Assembly: GCF_900113525.1 (NCBI RefSeq)
Contig: NZ_FOPP01000003.1
Coordinates: forward strand, 62,001-126,000
Length of the DNA: 64,000 bases
DNA from: Pedobacter insulae
Lineage (GTDB): Bacteria; Bacteroidota; Bacteroidia; Sphingobacteriales; Sphingobacteriaceae
Direction: 5' to 3'
Below, in pieces: positions 8,356 through 16,087 of the stretch (the stretch's first letter is position 1; each line of letters starts with the position of its first letter). Made by a program: the position numbers and the translations under genes. Under the pieces are notes generated by a model, which searched no databases, was not told the DNA's origin, and saw only the letters and a list, made by a program, of their open reading frames with translations.

Positions 8356-10332
8356 TTATGCTAAATTTTTTAGAAAACCTTTCAAAGTAAAAGTAAACAC
8401 AGTTCCTTTACCCACTTCGCTCTCCACCGTTATTTCTCCTTTATTGGCCAATATAAATTCCTTACAGATCATAAGTCCTAAGCTTGTACCTTCTTCTGAT
8501 GAGGTACCTTTTGTACCTACTGCAGAAAGTTCAAATAACTTATCAATTCTAGCCTTGCTAATCCCTACACCGTTATCTTTAACTTCAAACCTAATCATGT
8601 TATTAACCACTGGCTGAGCCCTAAGTTCAATTTCACCTCCTGTTTGCGTAAATTTGATAGCATTGGCAATTAAATTTCTGATAACGAAATCAAAATGATC
8701 TGCATCCGCTTGTAGCATTATATTCTGCGGAACATTTATGGTAATAGTCATCATTTTTTTCTCGGCGGCTTCCTGAAATAGTGCTACGTTTTTATCGATA
8801 TTAGATATGGGGCTAAATTCGGAGGTATTAAGCCTTACCCCTTTAATCTGCATTTGACCCCATTTTAGTAACTTATCTAAAATCTCTAAGCTATTTTCAC
8901 AGTGAAGGGCTAATTTTTGAACCATTTCGCTCCTAAGCTCGTCATCCAATTCATTATTATGAATTAATTTTAAAATACTGATTGTAGACACGAGCGGTGA
9001 TCTTATGTCGTGTGCCACAATTGAAAAAAATCTGTCTTTCAGCGCATTACTTTCTGCCAGCTGTTGATTTGTACGTTTAAGCAATGAATTTAAAAACGTA
9101 GATCTATAATAAAAGGCGAAAGTAACCAACAATACAATAAGTGTTCCGATTGCTATCGATAAAATGACGCTGTTAAAAGACTTTTCCTTACTATTGATAA
9201 GCTCTAGTTCCCGAAGCCTCGCATTGGATTTTTCGCGATCATAGGCCGTTTCTAAACTAGTAATCTGCTTCAGCATATCTTTATAATAGAATTCATCCGC
9301 TAACTCATAGCTTCTTTCTTTCAACCTTAAAGCCTGGGTCAAGTTCCCCGTTGTCTTATACAGAACACTCATGTTATTCAGAATATCAATCTGTTGTCTG
9401 TACAGCTTATAAGTTTCTGTGATGGCCAGCGCCTCCTTATAATAAGTTAATGCCTGGGTGAGTGACTTTTGTTCGACATAAATTTTAGCCAGATCTAAAA
9501 AACAAGTTAACTGTCTGAGCACATTTTTAATTTCCTTCGAAAATGCCAATGCTTCTTTCAATATTTTAATGGCTTCCATATCGCTACCTTTCTCGTGGTA
9601 AGCCTGTGCTAACTTAATAAGCAAGCTAATTTTCAATCCATTATACGCTACCTTATTGCTTTTTGAGAGACCTTCATTGATATAAGTGATCGCTTGGTCG
9701 TATTGCTTTAATTTGATATAAACATTTCCAAAGCTGATATACATATTCAATGTAAAATTGGAAAGAGGGATTTGTGCATTGATAGCTTGCGCGGTACGGA
9801 GCTGACCAATAGCATTGTCATATTCACCTATGTTTAGATAGGACTCAGAAAGACAGACTCTGGCCTCCAACATCCCAAGCTTATCATTACTATTCTCACT
9901 GATTTTGAGGGCATTGAAAAAATAACCCAAAGATTTAGCATAATTTCCCTTTCGTTGCTCCACTACCCCAAGCCTAACCAAAGTTGACGCTAAACCTATT
10001 TTATCGTTTAGTTTTCGATAGAGCGTTTCCGCTTGTAAATATTTATGATAGGCATCTTTGTAGCGCGCTGCATTATCATCAATCATACCATGTTGATTGA
10101 TGAGTGCCGCCAGGCTAACACTATCCTTATCGTGTTTTGCTTTAGCAATGCCTTCTTTCACAAAATACAGAGCAGAATCTGGATTTAAATAACGGTAATG
10201 CTTAACTATATCAATATAATCTGCACTGGTTTGTGGTTTCGATTTGTTTGACTGAGCGTATGAAAGCGCACCTAATAAATTAAGGAAAGTCAGTAAACTG
10301 AAAAACAAAATTAAATTACGCCTTGCATACAT
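8356..10332 (-). CDS. TPR-domain sensor histidine kinase
   Basis: This 658-residue kinase has an N-terminal signal-like hydrophobic segment (7-26), then helical tetratricopeptide-type repeats to about residue 365, a transmembrane helix near 387-408, and a C-terminal kinase. The HisKA phosphorylation site is in FFSIVAHDIRSPL (His about 441); the ATPase domain shows NLIANAIKFT, DNGVGI and GTSLGLMICKEF. The periplasmic TPR region probably senses a protein or peptide partner. No response regulator is next to it. The gene lies one base after the SDR gene and appears to be the last member of the recR operon. Confidence 0.93.
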   Translation of the reverse strand: MYARRNLILFFSLLTFLNLLGALSYAQSNKSKPQTSADYIDIVKHYRYLNPDSALYFVKEGIAKAKHDKDSVSLAALINQHGMIDDNAARYKDAYHKYLQAETLYRKLNDKIGLASTLVRLGVVEQRKGNYAKSLGYFFNALKISENSNDKLGMLEARVCLSESYLNIGEYDNAIGQLRTAQAINAQIPLSNFTLNMYISFGNVYIKLKQYDQAITYINEGLSKSNKVAYNGLKISLLIKLAQAYHEKGSDMEAIKILKEALAFSKEIKNVLRQLTCFLDLAKIYVEQKSLTQALTYYKEALAITETYKLYRQQIDILNNMSVLYKTTGNLTQALRLKERSYELADEFYYKDMLKQITSLETAYDREKSNARLRELELINSKEKSFNSVILSIAIGTLIVLLVTFAFYYRSTFLNSLLKRTNQQLAESNALKDRFFSIVAHDIRSPLVSTISILKLIHNNELDDELRSEMVQKLALHCENSLEILDKLLKWGQMQIKGVRLNTSEFSPISNIDKNVALFQEAAEKKMMTITINVPQNIMLQADADHFDFVIRNLIANAIKFTQTGGEIELRAQPVVNNMIRFEVKDNGVGISKARIDKLFELSAVGTKGTSSEEGTSLGLMICKEFILANKGEITVESEVGKGTVFTFTLKGFLKNLA

Positions 10333-10333
10333 A

Positions 10334-11149
10334 CTACTTAATCAATGCATTCTTCTCTTTAGCAAACAATTCAAAAACTTTTTTATCGGTAAAAGCTGGA
10401 AATAATTTATTCATCCATACCGCAAGTTTTCCTTGTCCGGTCATGATCAACGTACGTTTACGCTTAATAATACCGTCACTAATGCGGATGGCAACCTCTT
10501 CGGCGGTCATCATTTTGCCTTCTTCCATGCTTGTTTCTCCGTGCGCTACGCCATCTTTTGCCAGTGCAGCAACCCGGATATTCGATGTTGTAAACCCTGG
10601 ACATGCCACCATTACATGCACGCCAGTTTTGAGCAGTTCGGTTCGTAATGCCTCCATAAACCCGTTCATAGCAAACTTTGAAGAAGAATAACCGGTCCGT
10701 CCCGGCAAACCCCTATAGCCCGCAATAGAAGATATCGCCACAATGCTGCCTTGGGTTTTTAAAATCTCAGGCAAAGCATATTTGGTACAATAAACAGAAC
10801 CCCAAAAGTTTACGTCCATTAAATTTCTGATCACCGCTAAATCTAAATCCTTAAACAATGCACGCATGGAAAGACCAGCATTATTGATTAACACATCCAC
10901 CCTACCAAATGTTGTAACTGTTTGTTTGATTAGCTGCTCGCAATCCTCTTCCCTGCTAACGTCGGCCTGCACTGCAACCGCCTTTATGGCATACTTTGCC
11001 TCTAAATCAGCCGTTATTTCGCAAAGTGTTACATATTGTCTTGCTCCTAAAACCAAGTTTGCTCCCCGTTGTGCTAATTCTTCAGCCAATGCCTTTCCAA
11101 TACCTGATGAGGCCCCCGTAATGATTACAACTTTATTTTTAAAATCCAT
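10334..11149 (-). CDS. Short-chain dehydrogenase/reductase
   Basis: A 271-residue Rossmann-fold oxidoreductase. The cofactor loop TGASSGIG is at 11-18, NNAG at 89-92, and the catalytic YSSSK at 154-158 with the serine in SISSIAG. This is the classical SDR pattern; the substrate cannot be told from the sequence. Its ATG overlaps the stop codon of the upstream phosphodiesterase-like gene in the arrangement TAATG, so translation is likely coupled. Confidence 0.93.
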   Translation of the reverse strand: MDFKNKVVIITGASSGIGKALAEELAQRGANLVLGARQYVTLCEITADLEAKYAIKAVAVQADVSREEDCEQLIKQTVTTFGRVDVLINNAGLSMRALFKDLDLAVIRNLMDVNFWGSVYCTKYALPEILKTQGSIVAISSIAGYRGLPGRTGYSSSKFAMNGFMEALRTELLKTGVHVMVACPGFTTSNIRVAALAKDGVAHGETSMEEGKMMTAEEVAIRISDGIIKRKRTLIMTGQGKLAVWMNKLFPAFTDKKVFELFAKEKNALIK

Positions 11150-11910
11150 TATTTATGTTCGAAGTAAGTTTTACACTCCACTATTTTGTCGGTATTTATA
11201 ATGTCCGCACCCAAATCCGCTAACTGTTGCCAACATTCTTGTGTATCCGGTGCTCCCCAAAAACGCATAGGTTTATTTAAACGATGTGCTTGGTCAATTA
11301 CCTTTTTCAGTTTGAGCTTATCCGCGGCTGGAATTTCCCCTACTCCCTTCCATTTACTATAAGCAGCAAAATTATCGCTGATCATGGTTACTCTTTTCAA
11401 GTCGGCCTTAGCATAATTAATGTTTGGTAAGCCATCAAAATACACCCAACTAGGGAACTTGTGATACAATGAATCTGCTGGTCGGTTACCGCTCATTACA
11501 ATCTGAATGGCATTCTTATCCTTGCCTTTATCAAATAATTTACCATATTTTTCAATCTCTCTGCGCAAAACCGGGTAAACATCACTCCAACTATCCTTTA
11601 AATCTATCATTAAGCGAAACCCATAATTTGTCTTCACACCCCTTTTTGCATCGTCTTTTGTCCAATTTGCAATGGGATCAAGATACATTGCATTGATTGT
11701 TCTAGTTAAATCCTTATCCTTTTTACTATGCGCTACGATAAGGGAATCTCCGATTAAAAATATGTCAACTTCGATCTCATAAACTTGATAGGCATACGCT
11801 TGCAATAACGGTTTGGCATGTGTATAATCATTGTGAGAATGAATTTTAATCTGGGCAAAACTAGCGAGTGATAGCATTAACCCTAAAGTAAATCCAGCTA
11901 ATTTCTTCAT
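11149..11910 (-). CDS. Secreted PLC-like phosphodiesterase (GDPD/PI-PLC superfamily)
   Basis: The protein of 253 residues begins with a signal peptide (MKKLAGFTLGLMLSLASFAQ). After it, HSHNDY at about 24-29 and EIEVDIF further on match the TIM-barrel phosphodiesterase superfamily that includes glycerophosphodiester phosphodiesterases and PI-PLC; GADIINTDK near the C-terminus is also typical. It probably acts in the periplasm on a lipid headgroup or glycerophosphodiester, an inference from fold only. It starts one base after the recR stop codon. Confidence 0.8.
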   Translation of the reverse strand: MKKLAGFTLGLMLSLASFAQIKIHSHNDYTHAKPLLQAYAYQVYEIEVDIFLIGDSLIVAHSKKDKDLTRTINAMYLDPIANWTKDDAKRGVKTNYGFRLMIDLKDSWSDVYPVLRREIEKYGKLFDKGKDKNAIQIVMSGNRPADSLYHKFPSWVYFDGLPNINYAKADLKRVTMISDNFAAYSKWKGVGEIPAADKLKLKKVIDQAHRLNKPMRFWGAPDTQECWQQLADLGADIINTDKIVECKTYFEHK

Positions 11911-11911
11911 T

Positions 11912-12529
11912 TTATTTCAAGATCGAATTTTCATATGGGACACGTGTAATGATTGATCGTCCTAAAGTTACTTCATCAGCATACTCTAACTCACCACCAA
12001 AGGCAATGCCTCTTGCGATGGTACTAATTGGGATTTGGAAATCCTTTAATCGTTTATGGAGATAGAACAGCGTGGTATCTCCTTCCATTGTTGCGCTTAA
12101 TGCTAAAATTATTTCCTTGACAGATCCTTTTGCCGCTCTTTCCACTAACCCGTCAATAAACAAGTCAGACGGGCCAATCCCATCCATGGGCGAAATTAAC
12201 CCTCCCAACACATGATACACCCCAAAAAACTGGTTAGTGTTCTCTATGGCCATTACATCTCTTGTATCTTCTACCACACAAATTAATTCCTTATCTCGTT
12301 TAGGAGCTGCACAAATACTGCAGATAGTATGATCAGAAATATTATTACATACCGTACAATGTTTAATTTGCTGTTTGAGTTTAATGAGCGTATTGCTAAA
12401 ATGCATAACTTCTTCTTGTTCCTTATTTAGCAAATGTAAAACCAATCTGAGTGCAGTCTTTTGTCCTACACCTGGCAACTTTGAGAATTCGTGTACTGCG
12501 TCTTCAAGCAGTTTAGAAGAGAAATTCAT
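11912..12529 (-). CDS. recR: Recombination mediator protein RecR
   Basis: RecR works with RecO (and RecF) to load RecA on gapped DNA. The 205-residue protein has an N-terminal helix-hairpin-helix ([12 protein letters not shown], about 18-29), a four-cysteine zinc site (Cys58, 61, 70, 73) and a Toprim domain starting with [34 protein letters not shown] near the C-terminus is the family signature. A TAAGTTTG box ends 4 nt upstream of the ATG. It heads a tightly spaced minus-strand cluster. Confidence 0.97.
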   Translation of the reverse strand: MNFSSKLLEDAVHEFSKLPGVGQKTALRLVLHLLNKEQEEVMHFSNTLIKLKQQIKHCTVCNNISDHTICSICAAPKRDKELICVVEDTRDVMAIENTNQFFGVYHVLGGLISPMDGIGPSDLFIDGLVERAAKGSVKEIILALSATMEGDTTLFYLHKRLKDFQIPISTIARGIAFGGELEYADEVTLGRSIITRVPYENSILK

Positions 12530-12533
12530 TGAA

Positions 12534-12541
12534 CAAACTTA
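12534..12541 (-). promoter_or_regulatory. -7-like box TAAGTTTG close to recR start
   Basis: The minus strand reads TAAGTTTG, a full match to TAnnTTTG, 4 nt before the recR ATG. No good TTTG is found at the -33 distance, so confidence is limited. Confidence 0.4.
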
Positions 12542-12598
12542 AATAAAAAAGATGATTTCAGTCGGTAAATTCTTACATTTAACTGCTAAATATAAATT

Positions 12599-14107
12599 AT
12601 GAGTCCAGCTATACTTTTATCTTTCCTAATTGGCTATTTCGCCGTTTTAATCATCATTGCTTTTGCAACTTCAAAAAAATCATCCGACAATTCTACCTTC
12701 TTTCTAGCCAATCGTAATTCGAAATGGTATCTGGTTGCCTTTGGGATGATAGGCACTGCTCTTTCAGGTGTAACATTCATTTCTGTACCTGGCGAAGTTG
12801 GCGCACCTTCGGGAAATCAGTTTCAATATTTTCAATTTGTACTCGGTAATGCCATTGGCTTTATCATTATCGCAACAGTTTTATTACCCCTTTACTACCG
12901 GATGCGGTTAACTTCAATTTATAGTTATATTGAACAACGACTTGGGCATATTAGTTATAAAACTGCCGCATCTATATTTCTTATTAGTAGAACCATTGGA
13001 TCGGCTTTTAGATTATATTTAGTTGTTATTGTCTTGCAGCGATTTATATTTGATTCTTATGGAGTTCCTTTTTGGGCGACCGTACTTATTTCGTTAGGAT
13101 TAATATGGTCTTATACCTTTAAGGGCGGATTGAAAACAATTATCATTACGGATACGTTACAAACCTTTTTCTTAGTGTTGTCGGTTTTTTTAACCATATA
13201 CTTTATATGTAACAGTTTAGATTTAAGTATCCCACAGGCTTTTGAGACCGTTAAAAATAGTGGTTATGCTAAAATATTCTTTTATGAAGACTTTTTATCC
13301 AATGGTTTTCATGTAAGTAAGGCCTTGCTGGGTGGTATTTTCGTAACAATTGCCATGACTGGTCTGGATCAGGACTTGATGCAAAAAAACCTGAGTATGG
13401 GTACCATTAAGGAAGCGCAAAAAAACATGTTTACTTTTACTGGCGTGTTTGTAATCTTAAACATCTTTTTCTTAAGTGTGGGCGCTTTATTATATGTATA
13501 TGCAACAAAAAATGGAATTGAAATCCCATTAGATCATATAACAGGGAAGCCTCGTACCGACTTTCTATTTCCCGAAATAGCCTTAAACCACTTGGCCACT
13601 ATTCCCGCAATTGTTTTCATGCTAGGCTTAACTGCTGCAACATTTGCCACCACAGATAGTGCATTAACGGCCTTAACCACTTCTTTTTGTGTAGACTTTT
13701 TAGGAATGGCAAAAAAAGAAAATCTAAATAACAAAAATGCTGTTAAAACCAGGCACATTGTTCATGTTGGTTTTTCTATTGTGATGTTTTTAGTCATTAT
13801 CCTGTTTAATGCAGTGAATGATGAATCAGTAGTAAAAGGCATTTTTAAAGTAGCTTCTTATACTTATGGTCCTCTTTTGGGCCTATATAGTTTCGGACTA
13901 TTTGTTAAAAACAGAGGGGTACATGACAGGTTAGTTCCAATCGTTTGCTTGCTTTCTCCAGCGCTTTGTTATTTGTTAAATGCCTATTCAACAACATTAC
14001 TGGGCGGTTATGTGTTCAGTGTAGAACTAATTTTGGTAAATGGATTGATTACCTTTGTAGGCTTGCTATTGATCAGCAAAAAAACTGATCTGCAAACACG
14101 CTTTTAA
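12599..14107 (+). CDS. Sodium:solute symporter (SSS family)
   Basis: A 502-residue protein with about 13 hydrophobic helices. The N-terminal FFLANRNSKWYLVAFGMIGTALSGVTFISVPG region, the YYRMRLTSIYSYIEQRLG loop and the DSALTALTTSF motif late in the protein are those of Na+-coupled solute symporters. The transported compound (sugar, amino acid, sialate or other) is not predictable here. It is divergent from recR, with a 69-nt intergenic stretch that must hold both promoters. Confidence 0.92.
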   Translation: MSPAILLSFLIGYFAVLIIIAFATSKKSSDNSTFFLANRNSKWYLVAFGMIGTALSGVTFISVPGEVGAPSGNQFQYFQFVLGNAIGFIIIATVLLPLYYRMRLTSIYSYIEQRLGHISYKTAASIFLISRTIGSAFRLYLVVIVLQRFIFDSYGVPFWATVLISLGLIWSYTFKGGLKTIIITDTLQTFFLVLSVFLTIYFICNSLDLSIPQAFETVKNSGYAKIFFYEDFLSNGFHVSKALLGGIFVTIAMTGLDQDLMQKNLSMGTIKEAQKNMFTFTGVFVILNIFFLSVGALLYVYATKNGIEIPLDHITGKPRTDFLFPEIALNHLATIPAIVFMLGLTAATFATTDSALTALTTSFCVDFLGMAKKENLNNKNAVKTRHIVHVGFSIVMFLVIILFNAVNDESVVKGIFKVASYTYGPLLGLYSFGLFVKNRGVHDRLVPIVCLLSPALCYLLNAYSTTLLGGYVFSVELILVNGLITFVGLLLISKKTDLQTRF

Positions 14108-14166
14108 GAGCGCCGTTTGGTGTACAACGGTTTAATGATAAACTCAACGAATAATTGAAATAGAAG

Positions 14167-14874
14167 ATGACGAGTGAAGAAAAGATAAGAAGTGCTTTTG
14201 CGAATAAGGATTGGCAAGAAATTAAAGTTACCGATAGCTGGCAGATTTTCAAAATCATGGCCGAGTTTGTGGATGGGTTCGAAAAATTGGCTAAAATTGG
14301 TCCTTGTGTGAGTATTTTTGGATCTGCGCGAACTGCAGAGACTAACCCCTATTACGAAATTGCAGTAGAATGCGGCCGTTTGCTTACAGAACGGGGATAT
14401 GGGGTAATTACCGGTGGTGGTCCTGGAATTATGGAAGCTGGAAACAAAGGCGCACATATGAATGGTGGTAAATCGGTTGGTTTAAATATCGACTTACCTT
14501 TTGAGCAATTTCACAATAAGTACATCGATCATAATAAATTATTAGATTTCGATTACTTCTTTATCCGCAAGGTAATGTTTATGAAATACTCTCAAGGCTT
14601 TGTAGTATTACCCGGAGGAATGGGGACTATGGATGAGTTATTTGAAGCAATTACCTTGATCCAAACTGGCAAGATTGCTCGCTTTCCAATCGTACTAGTG
14701 GGTGTAGCTTATTGGAGTGGACTTATCGAGTGGATTAAAACCACTATGCTTGAACAGGAACATAATATCCATGCAGAAGATTTAAATCTTTTTAGATTAG
14801 TTGATACGGCCGAAGAAGCAGCAGAGCATATTTTCAGGTTCTATGATAAATATGTATTAAAACCTAACTTCTAA
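14167..14874 (+). CDS. LOG family protein (possible nucleotide 5'-monophosphate phosphoribohydrolase)
   Basis: The 235-residue protein has the Rossmann-like LOG fold: FGSART, GYGVITGGGPGIMEAGNKGA and the signature PGGMGTMDELFE. In characterised relatives this last motif belongs to a phosphoribohydrolase that releases the base from nucleoside monophosphates (the cytokinin-activating LOG enzymes); older annotations as lysine decarboxylase are not supported. ATG at 14167 is 59 nt after the symporter gene, so it may share its transcript. Confidence 0.9.
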   Translation: MTSEEKIRSAFANKDWQEIKVTDSWQIFKIMAEFVDGFEKLAKIGPCVSIFGSARTAETNPYYEIAVECGRLLTERGYGVITGGGPGIMEAGNKGAHMNGGKSVGLNIDLPFEQFHNKYIDHNKLLDFDYFFIRKVMFMKYSQGFVVLPGGMGTMDELFEAITLIQTGKIARFPIVLVGVAYWSGLIEWIKTTMLEQEHNIHAEDLNLFRLVDTAEEAAEHIFRFYDKYVLKPNF

Positions 14875-14960
14875 AATCACTTTGTCAGATTTTAATCAAA
14901 TCTTATTGTATCTCGCAAACTCCATGTAACTATTGCCTATCTCAATTGTCTATTTAATTG

Positions 14961-14967
14961 AAGGGAG
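14961..14967 (+). promoter_or_regulatory. Strong Shine-Dalgarno AGGGAGG
   Basis: AGGGAGG lies 5 nt before the ATG at 14973. Most genes in this window have A-rich leaders without a recognisable Shine-Dalgarno, as is usual in Bacteroidota, so this site stands out and decides the start codon. Confidence 0.6.
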
Positions 14968-14972
14968 GTCTT

Positions 14973-15461
14973 ATGGAAAACTTGTTAGCTTGGAGAAAGG
15001 GGTTATTTGATAGCAATTATCAATTATACGCCAATGGGGAAATTAAAGGAAGCTTAGTTTTTAGCTCGTGGAAAAATAATGCCAGGGGGATAGCTTTAAA
15101 AAACTATTATTTTACTTCTGAGGGTTTCTTGCATCCAGTTACAAAAATCAGAGACGAGCACCATAATCAAATTGGTGTTATTACCTATAATGCATTAAAA
15201 TTAAAAGCTACCGTTACTTTCAACAGCCTCGATCATGCTTCCTGGAGCTACACTAACAGTTGGCTATCTCAATGGGTCATTACTAATCACAAAGATAAGC
15301 AGATCCAATACTATTCAGAATCTACCTCCGGTACGGTGCATAGCGACACGGATGACGAATTAATGTTACTCTCAGGGTTTTTTATCAGGGAATTTTTTTC
15401 TAGAGGAATTATTATCATCCTCCTCATTTTGCTGATACCTATATTGATGCGGACCTGTTAG
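14973..15461 (+). CDS. Hypothetical protein with C-terminal membrane anchor
   Basis: I do not recognise this 162-residue protein. Its body is rich in beta-type strands with aromatic residues (WSYTNSWLSQW) and resembles a lipid- or ligand-binding barrel in outline only. The C-terminus (RGIIIILLILLIPILM) is a single hydrophobic tail, suggesting tail anchoring. The frame extends up to a TTG at 14958, but the ATG at 14973 is preceded by AGGGAGG at a 5-nt distance, a strong Shine-Dalgarno that is rare in this window and settles the start. It is convergent with the DUF502 gene, 4 nt away. Confidence 0.75.
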   Translation: MENLLAWRKGLFDSNYQLYANGEIKGSLVFSSWKNNARGIALKNYYFTSEGFLHPVTKIRDEHHNQIGVITYNALKLKATVTFNSLDHASWSYTNSWLSQWVITNHKDKQIQYYSESTSGTVHSDTDDELMLLSGFFIREFFSRGIIIILLILLIPILMRTC

Positions 15462-15465
15462 TGTG

Positions 15466-16056
15466 TTAAAAATGACTAACACCTCCACTTACCACTAATT
15501 TCATTGCATCGGCCGCGCTCATATCCAGTGCCTTTATCTTGTCTTTAGCAACTACATAAACTTGTCCCGCAAAAGAATATGAAAACGGGAAATATACAAT
15601 AGCATCACCTGGCAACGCTAACTTTGTCAAATCATTTTGAGTCAAAAACCCAATTCTTTTCATTCCCCCTTCTACTTCTACCAGCACAGGGTGATTAAAT
15701 TTCTTTTCATCTCCTACAAATGCCTCTGTTAAATCTTTAATGGAAGAAAATATAAAATTTAAGAGTGGCAAGCGATTCATAATCCGTTTGAACCAACCGT
15801 ACATAGGTTCGGTTACAAAATTCGTAACGAAGATGCCGGCTATTAAAATAATGGTTAATACCAATCCTAAACCCAATCCGGGAATATTTCTGTTTGCTCC
15901 TGTTTTAGGATCAACTCCGAGAATATTATTAATATTTAACCAACTGTCGACCGTAGTAACCGCCCATACAACAATGAAAATGCTTAAGGCTACCGGCACT
16001 ACGATTAGTAAGCCCTTGATAAGATAATTAAGAAGTGCTCTTCCAATTCTGTTCAT
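15466..16056 (-). CDS. DUF502 family membrane protein
   Basis: A 196-residue protein with two N-terminal transmembrane helices (about 10-33 and 58-85) followed by a soluble domain containing GWFKRIMNRLPLLNFIFSSIKDLTEAF and GFLTQ, features of the DUF502 family. Function is unknown in bacteria. It reads in the same direction as murF-alr, 31 nt downstream. A -7-like TAATTTTG box (16061-16068) ends 4 nt before its ATG, so it could also be transcribed on its own. Confidence 0.88.
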   Translation of the reverse strand: MNRIGRALLNYLIKGLLIVVPVALSIFIVVWAVTTVDSWLNINNILGVDPKTGANRNIPGLGLGLVLTIILIAGIFVTNFVTEPMYGWFKRIMNRLPLLNFIFSSIKDLTEAFVGDEKKFNHPVLVEVEGGMKRIGFLTQNDLTKLALPGDAIVYFPFSYSFAGQVYVVAKDKIKALDMSAADAMKLVVSGGVSHF

Positions 16057-16060
16057 GCTG

Positions 16061-16068
16061 CAAAATTA
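16061..16068 (-). promoter_or_regulatory. -7-like box TAATTTTG close to the DUF502 start
   Basis: The minus strand reads TAATTTTG, matching TAnnTTTG, with 4 nt to the ATG at 16056. A clear -33 TTTG at the right distance is not seen. Confidence 0.35.
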
Positions 16069-16087
16069 ATAAAATATTGTGAGGTCA

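Noticed and set aside
14104..14457. A 117-codon minus strand frame overlapping the LOG gene
   Set aside because: It is antisense to a well-supported gene, with no recognisable domain.
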